This document shows positions 16,705 to 27,041 of a DNA stretch of 64,000 nt, in pieces. Where the stretch lies: positions 5,431,357 to 5,495,356 of the forward strand of contig NZ_CP036343.1 of NCBI RefSeq assembly GCF_007746795.1. The letters run 5' to 3'. Each line of letters begins with the position of its first letter. Within the stretch, counting starts at the first letter, position 1. The notes beneath the pieces were generated by a model. It made no database searches and was not told the DNA's origin. It worked only from the letters and a program-made list of their open reading frames with translations. This DNA is from Gimesia algae (lineage in GTDB: Bacteria; Planctomycetota; Planctomycetia; Planctomycetales; Planctomycetaceae). The translations under genes and the position numbers were made by a program.

Positions 16705-18060
16705 TCAAATCATATTTCGAATATCTGATGCTGATGTGGGGAATGCAAACAGGACCGATTTGAGATCTGTTGTCGTCAGGCGGAACTTCATGCCCAGCGC
16801 AAACAGATTGATGGTTTCTGCAGCATCAGGGGCGAGCAGATGCGCTCCCAGAACCTGATCCGTCTGCCTGTCAATGAGAATCTTATATGCAGCACAGGTG
16901 ACTCCCACTTTACGGAGCGAACCCCAGCTGCTCATGTCATCAGTCTGAACCTTGAAATTGTATCCCGCTTCACTGGCCTGGTCTTCGTCCATCCCTACCG
17001 ATGCCAGCTGAGGCACAGTAAACAACACGCGAGGCACCACTCCGTAATCCGGCGTCGCATAATTCCCCTCTATTATATTTTTCACAACGGTATAGCCCTG
17101 CTGATTCGCGACGGGTGTCAGTTTGGGCTGATCGGTGTCAACCACATCACCGGCGGCATAGACATGTGAGTTGGAAATGCTCTGCATAAACTGATTGACT
17201 TTGATTCCCTTCTCATCGTATTCAATCGCAGCCCGCTCCAGCTCGAGCCCCTCGGTCGCCGGAACTCGACCGGCACCATGCACGACCATGTCAGCGTAAT
17301 ACTCTTTCTGTATCCCCTTTTGTATTGCCGTCAGTTGCAGTTTCTTATCCTTGTTTTTGATTAAGGACTGCGCATTCGAAGACAGAACGATTTCGATTCC
17401 CAGGGTACGCGAATAGTCCCCAAGCCTCTCGACTAAAGAGGGTTCAAAACCACTCAGAGGTCGTTCGTTGTGTTCCATGATTGTGACTGCTGCACCTGCG
17501 CGCTGCGCCGCGTGAGCAAATTCGAATGAAATATAACCACCTCCAATAAAAATCAGCTCAGCTGGTAAGCGGCTGGTTTGCAGGAACTGATCGCTGTGAG
17601 TGATTAAATCCTCACCGGAAATCTTCAGTGGCGTCGGTCTGGCCCCTGTGCAGATCACAATTTTTTCACCTTCGAGTTCAGCACCCTCGACTTCGATGGT
17701 TTTCAATCCCGTGAATCGAGCATCTCCCTGGAAAATGCTGATATTTTTCTTTTTAAACTTTTTTGTCTTTTGAGGTGTCACCGGATTTGTGAACGTCTCT
17801 TTGAATGCGATTAATTGTGACCAGTCAATACTGGTGTGGCTATTATTATCAATCAGCTGTCCTTTCGACCGGTGCGTCCAGTCGACTAATTCTGCAGCGT
17901 GAACCAGAACTTTTTTGGGATTGCAGCCGTGTAACGCACAGGTCCCGCCAATCTCCTGCGAATCGATAACCGCGACCTGATATTTCTCCGCGCACTGCTC
18001 AGCAATACGGGTGGCCGCAGGCCCCGATCCCAAAATCAAGATGTCGAATAGCATTGTCAT
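16705..18060 (-). CDS. FAD-dependent pyridine nucleotide-disulfide oxidoreductase-like protein
   Basis: A 451-residue member of the glutathione reductase/lipoamide dehydrogenase family. It shows FAD-binding ILGSGPAATRIAEQCAEK, redox-active CxxxxC in GGTCALHGCNPKK, an NAD(P)-binding region (ELIFIGGGYISFEFAHAA), a second FAD motif (VYAAGDVVDT) and a C-terminal dimerisation domain. I chose ATG 18060, just before the FAD motif and preceded by AAAGGA; the frame reaches back to 18150. The usual C-terminal His-Glu pair (HPTxxE) is replaced by FAFPTSASD, so the general-base histidine is missing. The substrate is unknown and classical reductase chemistry may be altered. It follows the SbnA-like gene by 114 bases in the same direction. 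Confidence 0.82.
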   Translation of the reverse strand: MTMLFDILILGSGPAATRIAEQCAEKYQVAVIDSQEIGGTCALHGCNPKKVLVHAAELVDWTHRSKGQLIDNNSHTSIDWSQLIAFKETFTNPVTPQKTKKFKKKNISIFQGDARFTGLKTIEVEGAELEGEKIVICTGARPTPLKISGEDLITHSDQFLQTSRLPAELIFIGGGYISFEFAHAAQRAGAAVTIMEHNERPLSGFEPSLVERLGDYSRTLGIEIVLSSNAQSLIKNKDKKLQLTAIQKGIQKEYYADMVVHGAGRVPATEGLELERAAIEYDEKGIKVNQFMQSISNSHVYAAGDVVDTDQPKLTPVANQQGYTVVKNIIEGNYATPDYGVVPRVLFTVPQLASVGMDEDQASEAGYNFKVQTDDMSSWGSLRKVGVTCAAYKILIDRQTDQVLGAHLLAPDAAETINLFALGMKFRLTTTDLKSVLFAFPTSASDIRNMI

Positions 18061-18174
18061 AACCAATCCTTTACACCAGATCTGATCCGAACACGAAAAG
18101 AGTTTTCGTATTTCGGATTGATTGACGCCTCCGTGAACGCATGAAAGCACGGGCAGTATCGGGAAAATCGATCA

Positions 18175-19266
18175 TCAGAATTGGGATAAGTCAGAGTACT
18201 GAGGAGGGTGAAAGGCAAAACCACGGTCACGCAGGCCACAATCAATACAGAGATTACTCTCCAGACGCTGTTGCACCTCGGATTCGGTATACCCCAGTTG
18301 GCTTTTCACCCACTCCGGGGAAAAGATGGTGTTCAGGTAACGAGTGCCTGAATCGTGTAGAATGACTGCACAGATTTTGTCGTGCAGTTCGTGTTTCATT
18401 GCGCGAACCGTTTCCAGAACTCCCCCTGCCGAACCACCAACGAGCATCGCTTCTTTCTGAACCATGCGCCAGCAACCTGACACACAATCCAGTTCTGAAA
18501 CGCGACGGACGGCATCGAACTGCTGACCTTCTGCCAGCTCGGGAACATTTCCTGCTCCCAGTCCGGGGATACGTCTCTCTCCTGCTGTACCACCAAACAA
18601 AACGCTACCCATGGCATCGACAGCGACGATTTTTGTTTTTCGACCACGCTTCCTCAAATAATCCCGACAACCGCGAATGGTCCCCGTACTGCTCGTCGCC
18701 ACAAACAGATAATCGAGCTGACCATCGAGAGCTTCGTCGATTTCTTTGATCGTACCGTTTTCATGTGCGCCGGGGTTGTGCCTGTTACCATACTGATTGG
18801 GCCAGAACGACTCAGGAATCGTTTCCAGCAGGGACTTCACTTTCGCCAGTCTTGCTTTGAGAAAGTCGCCTTCCAGTGGCTCCGTCACCATTTCGATCTC
18901 CGCACCCAAGGCTTTCATAATCGCGATATTCTGAGGTTGAGCCCGCACATCCACCACACAGATAAAGGGGAGCCCGTAATACCGACAGACTTGAGCCAGA
19001 CCGATTCCCATATTGCCTGAAGAAGACTCAATGATCGTGGTATTGGAATTAATCTCGCCTGTATTAAAGGCTTCTTCAATCATGGCACGCGAGGGACGAT
19101 CTTTCGCACTGCCTCCCGGGTTATAGCACTCCATTTTTGCAAACAGGGCCACATCGGGACTGCCCAGATAGCGGCGCAGGCGGATCAAAGGAGTTGATCC
19201 GATGGTTTCCAGCACCCCTTCTTGAGCCTGGACCTTTAGTACTGTACTTTTTCGGTTGTCAATCAT
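18175..19266 (-). CDS. SbnA-like PLP-dependent enzyme (cysteine synthase superfamily)
   Basis: A 363-residue fold-type II PLP enzyme. The PLP lysine is in NPGGSAKDRPS, and the substrate loop is ESSSGNMGIGLAQVC. Across its length it resembles Staphylococcus aureus SbnA more than CysK (VVDVRAQPQNIAIMKALGAE, VAVDAMGSVLFGG, RRIPGLGAGNVPE, MLVGGSAGG; from memory). SbnA makes N-(2-amino-2-carboxyethyl)-L-glutamate from O-phosphoserine and glutamate, a precursor of 2,3-diaminopropionate. Its usual partner SbnB is not in the window, so the product is uncertain, and O-phosphoserine or O-acetylserine sulfhydrylation is an alternative. The C-terminal 40 residues carry CIDCGLRD, a possible metal or redox pair. 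Confidence 0.75.
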   Translation of the reverse strand: MIDNRKSTVLKVQAQEGVLETIGSTPLIRLRRYLGSPDVALFAKMECYNPGGSAKDRPSRAMIEEAFNTGEINSNTTIIESSSGNMGIGLAQVCRYYGLPFICVVDVRAQPQNIAIMKALGAEIEMVTEPLEGDFLKARLAKVKSLLETIPESFWPNQYGNRHNPGAHENGTIKEIDEALDGQLDYLFVATSSTGTIRGCRDYLRKRGRKTKIVAVDAMGSVLFGGTAGERRIPGLGAGNVPELAEGQQFDAVRRVSELDCVSGCWRMVQKEAMLVGGSAGGVLETVRAMKHELHDKICAVILHDSGTRYLNTIFSPEWVKSQLGYTESEVQQRLESNLCIDCGLRDRGFAFHPPQYSDLSQF

Positions 19267-19516
19267 CGGCTGCGACCTCTGGATACATTCTGTGGTAGGG
19301 ATTGTAGGTTTAAAAACAGGAATATGAGATTAATAGCTAAAAATGTGCCAAACTTTCAGGCTTTGTTTGCAGCAGATTTCCCTGTTTAAACACTGAAAAC
19401 ACATGTAAATAGAGGAGCCCGGCAGAAATGCGCGAGTGTCGGACAGCCAGTCTGGTCGGTCAGAATACATCGTATTCCGGAGAGAGTTCTGAACAGATTG
19501 CATGAAATCAGAATGA

Positions 19517-20521
19517 TCATTCGCTCACTTTCACGACCGCTTTTCCCATTTTGCTGCCGTGAAATAAATCAATGAATGCTTGCGGAGTCTGTTCCAGTCC
19601 TGTCGTCTCAGTCTCCTCCCAATGCATTTTTCCCGCCTGGATCCATTCTGTCATTCTATTCCGGAACTCATCCTGCTGATCACCATGATCACGGACGATA
19701 AATCCCTGCATTCTCAGTCGTTTGGTGATGATTTTAAACAGGTTGTCCGGCCCTGGCTGAGGAGACTTGTCGTTATAAGTCGAGATCATGCCACAGCAGA
19801 CGATGCGTCCGAAGTCATTCAGGTTATCAAGGGCTGCCTGCAGATGATCTCCTCCCACATTGTCGTAATAGAGATCGATGCCTTCAGGAGCCAGTTCTTT
19901 CAACCGGGCGGACACGTCATCCACCTCCTTATAATTGAAAGCAGCATCAATGCCAGCTTTGTCTTTCAGCCAGTCGAGCTTCTGTTTTGAGCCGGCACTT
20001 CCCACTACAAAGCAACCGTGAAGTTTTGCAATCTGGCAGACAGTCGAACCGACGGCACCGGACGCCGCTGATACAAACACGCGGTCTCCCTCTTTCAGTT
20101 CGCCGATCTTCAGCAGTCCTACGTAAGCGGTCATACCGGTCATCCCCAGAATACCCAGGTAAGCCTGAAGGGGAACCGCTTCGGGATCGACTTTCATCAC
20201 CCCGGTTCCATCAGACAGCCAGACATCCCGCCAGCCCTGGTTACCCAGGACATAATCCCCCTCGGAAAACTCCTGATTCCGGGATTTTATCACCTTGCCG
20301 ACGCAGGCGCCTTCCATCGGCTCGCCAATCTGAAACGGCTTCACATAGCTCTCACCTTCACGCATCCGTCCCCGCATGTAAGGATCTACCGACAGCCATT
20401 CGTTTTGCACCAGAAATTCATTTTCCCCGGGAGACTTGAGTTCCGTTTCTACCAGTTCAAAGTGATCCAGTGTGGGTAATCCCTCGGGATAACCTGTGAG
20501 CTGAAATTGTCGCGATTGCAT
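19517..20521 (-). CDS. NADPH-dependent medium-chain reductase, CurA-like
   Basis: A 334-residue zinc-independent MDR enzyme. N-terminal signature VQNEWLSVDPYMRGRM is typical of CurA and prostaglandin/leukotriene reductases. The nucleotide-binding motif is VSAASGAVGSTVCQIAKLHG, with YYDNVGGDHLQAAL after it. Such enzymes reduce alpha,beta-unsaturated carbonyls, including lipid peroxidation products, using NADPH. It lies just downstream of the aldehyde dehydrogenase (70-base gap), so the two may jointly detoxify reactive carbonyls (inference). Confidence 0.85.
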   Translation of the reverse strand: MQSRQFQLTGYPEGLPTLDHFELVETELKSPGENEFLVQNEWLSVDPYMRGRMREGESYVKPFQIGEPMEGACVGKVIKSRNQEFSEGDYVLGNQGWRDVWLSDGTGVMKVDPEAVPLQAYLGILGMTGMTAYVGLLKIGELKEGDRVFVSAASGAVGSTVCQIAKLHGCFVVGSAGSKQKLDWLKDKAGIDAAFNYKEVDDVSARLKELAPEGIDLYYDNVGGDHLQAALDNLNDFGRIVCCGMISTYNDKSPQPGPDNLFKIITKRLRMQGFIVRDHGDQQDEFRNRMTEWIQAGKMHWEETETTGLEQTPQAFIDLFHGSKMGKAVVKVSE

Positions 20522-20591
20522 ATCCTCTTTTCCTTTCGTCTTCGACGAGCATTACTGTTTGATAGCAGTGGTTCAGCGAGCTGACAGACTC

Positions 20592-21962
20592 TCAGGATTT
20601 CATCGCATGGATCAGTTTTTTATTGACAAATTCCAGAATCCCGAGATGAGACAGCTCACGACCGTATCCGGAATGTTTTGTTCCTCCGAAGGGTAATTCC
20701 GCCTGCGAGTTTGTCGGCTGATTAATGAACATCATACCCGTATCGACCTGTTCCGCGACGTGACGGGCCCGGTCAATATCCTTGGTATAGACAGAGCCAC
20801 CCAGTCCGTAAGACGAATCATTGGCAACCTGGATCGCTTCTTTTTCATCTTTAACGACATAGACACTCGCGACGGGACCGAATAATTCCTGATCATACGT
20901 CGGCATATCACGGGTAATGTCAGTCAGGATGGTCGGGTTATAGAATGCGCCCTCTCGGTCGGGACGTCCTCCCCCCAGCACGACGGTTGCGCCGGCATTG
21001 ATCGTTTTCTGCACCATTTCATCCAGGTTGACCGCCGCCTCCTCGGTCGACAGTGGCGCCACATCGGTTTCCGGATCCAACGGATCACCCAGCTTGAGTT
21101 TAGACATTTCCTCTTTAAAGGCAGACAGGAATTCATCAGCAACTTTCTGGACGATAATGAATCGTTTGGAAGCTGCACAGGATTGCCCTGTATTTGTCAT
21201 TCTTCCCTGGACAGCCATTTTAATCACATGTTCCATATCTGCATCTTCCAGCACAATAAACGGATCGTTGCCTCCCAGTTCCAGCACCGAACGCTTGAGT
21301 TTTTGTCCTGCCTCTCCAGCGACGATCGCACCAGCTTTATCACTGCCCGTCAGTGAAACTCCCTGGATGCGGTCGTCTTCAATGACAGACTTGATGAATT
21401 CCTTGGGAATAAAAAGATTCGTGAAAACGCCTTCAGGTGCGCCGCAGTCTCTGAACAGATCATGAATTGCCTGCGCGCACTGGGGAACGTTGCTGGCATG
21501 TTTTACCAGAACCGTATTCCCTGCCATGATATTCGGAGCGGCAAACCGAGTGACCTGGTAAAAGGGAAAGTTCCAGGGCATAATCCCCAACAGAACGCCA
21601 ATCGGCGCATATTGCACGTACGCATCCGCATCATCGACTTCCATAGGCTGGTCGGCCAGAAACTTTTCGGCACCATTGGCGTAGAACTCGGCAATTTCAG
21701 CACAGAAATTGATTTCTTCGCGGCTTTCTGAGATTCGTTTGCCCATCTCCAGTGTAATCAGCCTGGAATACTCATCGATGCGCTCTCGCAGCCCTGCTGC
21801 ATACCGCAACATCAGGTTTTTGCGTTCGTCAAAAGAGGTATGCCGCCAGCAATCGAAAGCCTCATCAGCCTGCTCAATCGCCTCGACAGTCTGTCCCCGG
21901 GTGAGCGGATCATATTCCTTGAGTGTTTCATTGGTGAGGGGATTAATACTGACATATGACAT
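20592..21962 (-). CDS. NAD(P)-dependent succinate-semialdehyde-type aldehyde dehydrogenase
   Basis: A 456-residue aldehyde dehydrogenase with catalytic Glu in LELGGNDPFIV and nucleophile Cys in TNTGQSCAASKRF. The start MSYVSINPLTNETLKEYDP and overall length resemble the YneI/Sad branch of succinate-semialdehyde dehydrogenases. It oxidises an aldehyde to the acid; the exact substrate cannot be read from sequence. Lies between the CurA-like reductase and the P450 gene, all on the minus strand. GGAGA lies shortly before the start codon. Confidence 0.85.
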   Translation of the reverse strand: MSYVSINPLTNETLKEYDPLTRGQTVEAIEQADEAFDCWRHTSFDERKNLMLRYAAGLRERIDEYSRLITLEMGKRISESREEINFCAEIAEFYANGAEKFLADQPMEVDDADAYVQYAPIGVLLGIMPWNFPFYQVTRFAAPNIMAGNTVLVKHASNVPQCAQAIHDLFRDCGAPEGVFTNLFIPKEFIKSVIEDDRIQGVSLTGSDKAGAIVAGEAGQKLKRSVLELGGNDPFIVLEDADMEHVIKMAVQGRMTNTGQSCAASKRFIIVQKVADEFLSAFKEEMSKLKLGDPLDPETDVAPLSTEEAAVNLDEMVQKTINAGATVVLGGGRPDREGAFYNPTILTDITRDMPTYDQELFGPVASVYVVKDEKEAIQVANDSSYGLGGSVYTKDIDRARHVAEQVDTGMMFINQPTNSQAELPFGGTKHSGYGRELSHLGILEFVNKKLIHAMKS

Positions 21963-22081
21963 GACTGATTCTCCTAATTAAAAAATCGACGGATAAGCCA
22001 TTTCTGAATTGGATTCCGTCTCGGGTTTATCATAATTCGAATGAACTCTATTCAACGACCGTGCCTCTATGGAGACTTCTG

Positions 22082-23383
22082 TTAAATCTGGACGCGATGC
22101 GGCTGGGAAGTCGAGGTGGCCACGGGCTGAATTCCTGCGGCACGTACCGAGGAAATCATGAACTGGTCTCGCGGTAAAGCCGGCATTTGAGAGAAGTCGA
22201 TCTCCAGCTTCTGATCTCGCACTTCGTAGTGAATCTTTTGTGTCAGAAACCGTGTAGTCAGTTTCATCAGACTGACCGTGATCCATTCTCCTGGGCAGCG
22301 ATGATTTAACGCATATTCACCACCTCCCTGGGGGATGAAATCATAGGGAGTCGGTTCACGCTGCAAAAATCGATCGGGTTGAAACAGCTCCGGCTCTTTC
22401 CAGATTCGGCTGTCGTGGTTCGTGCCATACAAATCGAGCAGCACACGCTTTCCCCGGGGAAATTCAAAACCGTTCCATTCGAAATAGGTCTGCACAATCG
22501 CCGCTGTAAAGGGAAAAAAAGGATAGTAGCGTCGCACTTCCTGCACAAAAGCTCTTACATATTCCTCAGAACCAGATTTCAGTTTATCCCGACAATCGGG
22601 ATGAAAATGCAGAGCATGGGTGATCAACGTCATATACACGGAAATTGCGACGACCGGTCTTAATAGATTCAACAGTTCGACGGCGGCGGCTTGCGGGTCC
22701 AGCAGATTATTTTTCAGATCACGATGCCACGCGATGGTCGACGCCGGGCTCTGTGCGGGGAGCGAAATCTGCCGGGCTCGGATTTGCTTTATCAAGTCTG
22801 TGATCCAGGCATTCGTCTGTCGCCGCGCCATACGTGCACGAATATGTCCCATGCCAATTTTCGCCGCATCGTGGAACAGCGAGGTCAACTGCCTGGTTCG
22901 TAACTCCACTTCGGAATCCGCCAGGAGAACTCCTGCCCAGTCACAGACAGCGATTGTCAGTACACGCTGAAATTCTTCGTACAAAGATACTTCCGCCATC
23001 TCTTTCCAGCGGGATACCGCAGCCGACAGTTGGCGTTCCGTCAGCACTTCTAAATGATCGATCTGCTCGGTTGTCATGATCGACAAAAACATCTGCTTGC
23101 GATGCCGATGTGCGTCTTCATCCAGGCCCTGAACGCCTCCCTGGCCAAACAACGTTTTCATGACCGCCTTGGGTGCCGCTCCCGCTCGACAAAAGAGGTC
23201 GGGATTATAAAACACCAGAGCCGCTTCCTGTCCTCGCATGCAGAACGTTTTCTGCAACAGCAGTCGCGCCTCAAACAGATCGGACTGCTGATTCTGACAG
23301 TTTCTGGAAATGAATCGATAAGGGTCTCTCAACAAATCAAGGGTACTGTCCCATTTCTGCAATTGTGGAATCGGAGTCATCAT
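22082..23383 (-). CDS. Cytochrome P450, CYP152-type fatty-acid peroxygenase
   Basis: A 433-residue P450. The haem-binding segment FIPQGGGEYALNHRCPGEW matches the CYP152 pattern, where the insertion before the Cys differs from ordinary P450s. The I-helix has LLNLLRPVVAISVYMTL; the Arg-Pro pair holds the fatty-acid carboxylate in CYP152 (P450-BSbeta, OleT). The residue matching P450-BSbeta Gln85/OleT His85 appears to be Gln (GGVQGLDEDAHRHRK), which favours hydroxylation over terminal-alkene formation (alignment by eye). CYP152 enzymes use H2O2 directly and need no reductase, and no ferredoxin or reductase gene is adjacent. The neighbouring aldehyde dehydrogenase may handle products (inference). 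Confidence 0.82.
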   Translation of the reverse strand: MMTPIPQLQKWDSTLDLLRDPYRFISRNCQNQQSDLFEARLLLQKTFCMRGQEAALVFYNPDLFCRAGAAPKAVMKTLFGQGGVQGLDEDAHRHRKQMFLSIMTTEQIDHLEVLTERQLSAAVSRWKEMAEVSLYEEFQRVLTIAVCDWAGVLLADSEVELRTRQLTSLFHDAAKIGMGHIRARMARRQTNAWITDLIKQIRARQISLPAQSPASTIAWHRDLKNNLLDPQAAAVELLNLLRPVVAISVYMTLITHALHFHPDCRDKLKSGSEEYVRAFVQEVRRYYPFFPFTAAIVQTYFEWNGFEFPRGKRVLLDLYGTNHDSRIWKEPELFQPDRFLQREPTPYDFIPQGGGEYALNHRCPGEWITVSLMKLTTRFLTQKIHYEVRDQKLEIDFSQMPALPRDQFMISSVRAAGIQPVATSTSQPHRVQI

Positions 23384-23704
23384 TTTCTTCCAGTTTATGA
23401 GAGTTTTTTTAAGTGCTGCCAGGACACATTATTCTCTTCATTGGATTTAAGTAGCTTGTCACTGTTTGCGATTGTCGCTTGAGCCTTCAGGCCGAACGCT
23501 TTGCGACCAGTCTCAACCGAGGTTTACTTCTGCTTTAGGAGGAATCTTCCTGCCAGGCAGGATCTTTTCATTTAAACGGTCATTCCCATCGATGGCTGAT
23601 TTTAGTTCACGCAATTCCTGTACCTTTAGAATCGGGGACAGCAGGAATTCTTCTGTTCCGAGTAAGGAGATTGAGATGAGGAACCTTAAGGGCGACAATC
23701 TGTC
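23384..23704. other. Intergenic region, no feature seen
   Basis: There are 321 bases between the P450 start and the end of the debranching-enzyme gene, both on the minus strand. It should contain the P450 promoter. The short open frames here have no family features. Confidence 0.4.
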
Positions 23705-25870
23705 TCAGGAGACCAGAACAATTTTTACATTGCCTTCTTTACGATCCACATTCATTCCCACATCTCGCGGGTGACGACGCAAGGTGCAGTCGATGGTTGC
23801 CTCACCCATGCGCAGATTTTTGATTGAGATCCACTGAATGGCAGGCGGCAGCATGGGGTTTTCAAAGCGAATTTCAGACAGATGGGAATAGAACTTGAGA
23901 CCCAGACAGGATTGCAGCAGCATGAACACGGAACCAGCGGCCCAGGCCTGGGGAGCACAGGCAACCGGATACAAGGTCGGTGCATGTCCGTTGATTCGAT
24001 CGAAACCACAAAAGAGTTCCGGCAAGCGATGCCATTCCAGAAAACAGGAGACATCAAACATCCCTACCAGCAGTCGGGTACACTCTGACTGATATCCATA
24101 ACGCGACAGGCCGGCAGCACACAGGGCAGTATCATGGGGCCAGATTGAGCCGTTATGATACGACATCGGATTATATTTCAGTTCTCCGCGGGAAATGGTG
24201 CGAATTCCCCAGCCATTGAAAGTATCCTCATCCATCAACGTTTCCGCGAGCCGCTTGACGTATTTTTCTTCCACAATCCCGGTATACAGCAGATGACCGG
24301 CGTTAGAATTTTTAACGGCACAGGGATTTTTCTCTCCATCCAGGGCAATGGCAAAGGTCCCAATCGAATCGACCCAGAACCGTTCATTAAATTTCTTCTT
24401 CAGATCAGTTGCCTCTGCACGCAGTTGGCTGGCCCATTCTTTTTCACCAAAGATTTCTGCCAGGTCAGCGGCCCTGTTTTTTGCCGCATACACATACCCC
24501 TGAACTTCGCTGAGTGCGATGGCGCCTTCTGCATTATTTCCATCAGCGTGAAAGATGGAATCATCCGAGTCTTTCCAGCCCTGTTGTTTTAAGCCATCTT
24601 CATTCTGCCTCATGTACTCTAGAAAGCCATCGCGGTCGGGATCTCCATAGCTGTCGATCCATGCGATCGCGCGTTTGATATTTGTCCAGATTTTTTCCAG
24701 GAACTCCAGATCTCCTGTCCGCCAGTAATAATGGGCAGCCAAGATTACAAACAAGGGAGTGGCATCCACCGTCCCGTAATATTGTCGAAAGGGAATCTCG
24801 CCTAAGGCCGCCATTTCCCCCTCACGGATTTCATGAAATATCTTTCCTGGTTCCGATTCAGCAACAGGATCGAGTTCTGTAGCCTGCGTAGCTGCCAGAA
24901 AGTTGAGAACGCCTTTTGAAAGCTGTGGATGAATCCACAGCGTCTGCAGAGCAGTAATGATTCCATCACGTCCAAAAGGAGTGGAAAACCAGGGTACCCC
25001 TGCATAAGGATAAGGGCCATGGGGGGTTTCAGACGTCAGCATCATCAGATCGGAGGTGGAACGGTTGATCCAGTCATTGAACTGTTCATTCGAAGTTTGG
25101 ATGCAGGTTCTCTCCTGATTGAACTGATCGATAAAAGTCGAAACCTGTTGGATCGCCTGTTGCTGGCTGCGTTTCGTGACCGGGATCTGGTCATTCTGGC
25201 AGGCGACGATGGTCCGCAGAGTATCAGATTCACCTGGCTGAAGTTGAATCCGAATGTTCGCTTCTTTGTCAGAGACGGTTTGCTCTTTTCCCTGGACATC
25301 GATTTCCGTGCTGCGTTCTATTTGATCCAGCCCCCGATATTTCAGAAGGGCGGAGTCAGAATCGACTTCTACCGGCAGCAGCGATCCCCGCCGACTGCGA
25401 TGATTCCCGCGCACTTCAAAAATATCGCGAAAATCAGCCGCGTAGTGATATTTTATTTCAAAAACCAGTGGCGCATTGGAATAGTTCGTCAGTTTCAGGT
25501 TTTCATACAGGATGGCGCCTTCAATGATAATGGAACGCGAGGCATGCAGTTCCCCTTTCCGTAACACCAGACGGTCTCCCTCATGTATATCAGGCGTTGT
25601 CAGTTCAACCATCAAAACGCTGTTGTCCTCTTTCATTGTAGAATTCAACAGCATGGGCCGACGATCGTTGATCAGCAACTCCCAATGAGAAAGATGTCGC
25701 GTTCCCAGGTGATAAACCCCCTGCTCGCCGAGTCCGGTACGGGAGATATCCCCCAGCAGGTCAAGCACGGCAAAGGTGTTTCCCTGTTTTAAAACCTGAT
25801 TTCGAGAGTCGGTTTTCTGTGAACCGGCAGCGTAATACCACTGATCGTCGATTTGAATGACGTCATCCAT
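23705..25870 (-). CDS. Glycogen-debranching-like amylo-alpha-1,6-glucosidase
   Basis: A 721-residue protein. The N-terminal domain (about 1-230; [32 protein letters not shown]) is the bacterial debranching-enzyme N-terminal module. The rest is an (alpha/alpha)6 barrel with [57 protein letters not shown] and [19 protein letters not shown]. It probably cleaves alpha-1,6 branches or related alpha-glucosides. A GT4 glycosyltransferase gene ends 76 bases upstream in the same direction; this pair recurs in stress-related clusters of other bacteria, where trehalose or glycogen metabolism is proposed (from memory). No signal peptide is visible, so it is likely cytoplasmic. Confidence 0.85.
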   Translation of the reverse strand: MDDVIQIDDQWYYAAGSQKTDSRNQVLKQGNTFAVLDLLGDISRTGLGEQGVYHLGTRHLSHWELLINDRRPMLLNSTMKEDNSVLMVELTTPDIHEGDRLVLRKGELHASRSIIIEGAILYENLKLTNYSNAPLVFEIKYHYAADFRDIFEVRGNHRSRRGSLLPVEVDSDSALLKYRGLDQIERSTEIDVQGKEQTVSDKEANIRIQLQPGESDTLRTIVACQNDQIPVTKRSQQQAIQQVSTFIDQFNQERTCIQTSNEQFNDWINRSTSDLMMLTSETPHGPYPYAGVPWFSTPFGRDGIITALQTLWIHPQLSKGVLNFLAATQATELDPVAESEPGKIFHEIREGEMAALGEIPFRQYYGTVDATPLFVILAAHYYWRTGDLEFLEKIWTNIKRAIAWIDSYGDPDRDGFLEYMRQNEDGLKQQGWKDSDDSIFHADGNNAEGAIALSEVQGYVYAAKNRAADLAEIFGEKEWASQLRAEATDLKKKFNERFWVDSIGTFAIALDGEKNPCAVKNSNAGHLLYTGIVEEKYVKRLAETLMDEDTFNGWGIRTISRGELKYNPMSYHNGSIWPHDTALCAAGLSRYGYQSECTRLLVGMFDVSCFLEWHRLPELFCGFDRINGHAPTLYPVACAPQAWAAGSVFMLLQSCLGLKFYSHLSEIRFENPMLPPAIQWISIKNLRMGEATIDCTLRRHPRDVGMNVDRKEGNVKIVLVS

Positions 25871-25946
25871 AGGGTGTTCTTTTCCAGTTAAGGCCGACAG
25901 CTTGTCTGAGCTGTTCTTTACTTTTGAAAAGCAATTCCCTTTGAAA

Positions 25947-27041
25947 TTACGGGCTGCGTTGCTGATGAAGCATGGTCCTGGGTTTAAAGACAGGTTTGCC
26001 GGGATTCGCTTTTCTCTTCCACTCAGCGAGTACGTTTTGATAAGTTTTCAGGTAGCCTTGTGCCATGTGCTGGCAGGTAAAACGGTTTTCAAAATATTTT
26101 CGGCAGAGCCGTCGGTCCAGCTGGCTGATTTTTGAAACCGCTGCAACCGCTTCCTGCACCGTCTCCACAATAAACCCGCTCACGCCAGGTTTGACAACTT
26201 CCGGGACAGAACCTTCCATGAAAGCAATCACGGGAGTGCCACAGGCCATTGCTTCGGTCATGACCAGCCCGAACGGCTCTGGCCACTTTATGGGAAACAA
26301 CAGGGCACGGGCACCACATATCAGTTCTGATTTTTGGGGCTCACCGACTTCCCCCAGATATTCAATCAGGGGATGCTCCAGAAAGGGTTTTATCCGGGAT
26401 TCGAAATAGGCTTTATCAGTCACATCCACCTTGGCTGCCATCTTCAGATGGGTATTGGATTTCAAAGCGATATCAATCGCTTCTTCCGGACCTTTATCAG
26501 GACAGAATCTTCCCAGAAACAGCAGGTAATCTCCGGGGCTGTCATTGTACTTTTCATTGACGGGAATTCCATTATACACTGTCGAAACCCAGTTGGCATC
26601 AGGAATAAAACACCGCTGCGCATCCGAGATGGAGACGACAGGCACTTCTGGGAATTCCTCATACAGGGAAATCACATCCGGTCGGTCCAGGCGGGAGTGC
26701 AGTGTGGTCACATGCGGGATGCCAAGATGACGCACCAGGGGATAATGAATCGTTTCGATATGAAAATGGATTATATCAAAACGGTCCCGCATCTGAATCA
26801 ACTTTTCCAGTTGAATGATCTGAGCGATCTCCGGATCTCGCGGTGACTGAGATAAACGCAACGATTGCTGTACTACCGCATACAGATCGGCGGTCGTTTT
26901 TGAATCTCCTGAAGCAAATAAGGTAACATCGTGACCTTCCTTAACAAGTGATTCCGTAAGATTAGAGACCACTCTTTCAATTCCCCCATAAGTCTGGGGA
27001 GGAACGCTTTCAATCAATGGTGAAACCTGGGCGATCCGCAT
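25947..27041 (-). CDS. GT4-family glycosyltransferase
   Basis: A 364-residue retaining glycosyltransferase of GT-B fold. N-terminal [20 protein letters not shown] and C-terminal [20 protein letters not shown] match the GT4 family. The nucleotide-sugar donor and acceptor cannot be read. It precedes the debranching-like enzyme on the same strand, suggesting work on an alpha-glucan or a compatible-solute glucoside (inference). The start at 27041 has a nearby GGAGAG. Confidence 0.88.
   Translation of the reverse strand: MRIAQVSPLIESVPPQTYGGIERVVSNLTESLVKEGHDVTLFASGDSKTTADLYAVVQQSLRLSQSPRDPEIAQIIQLEKLIQMRDRFDIIHFHIETIHYPLVRHLGIPHVTTLHSRLDRPDVISLYEEFPEVPVVSISDAQRCFIPDANWVSTVYNGIPVNEKYNDSPGDYLLFLGRFCPDKGPEEAIDIALKSNTHLKMAAKVDVTDKAYFESRIKPFLEHPLIEYLGEVGEPQKSELICGARALLFPIKWPEPFGLVMTEAMACGTPVIAFMEGSVPEVVKPGVSGFIVETVQEAVAAVSKISQLDRRLCRKYFENRFTCQHMAQGYLKTYQNVLAEWKRKANPGKPVFKPRTMLHQQRSP

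Noticed and set aside
22255-22330. OleT-type alkene-forming activity for the P450
   Set aside because: The residue matching OleT His85 appears to be Gln, as in the hydroxylating member P450-BSbeta, so decarboxylation is less likely.
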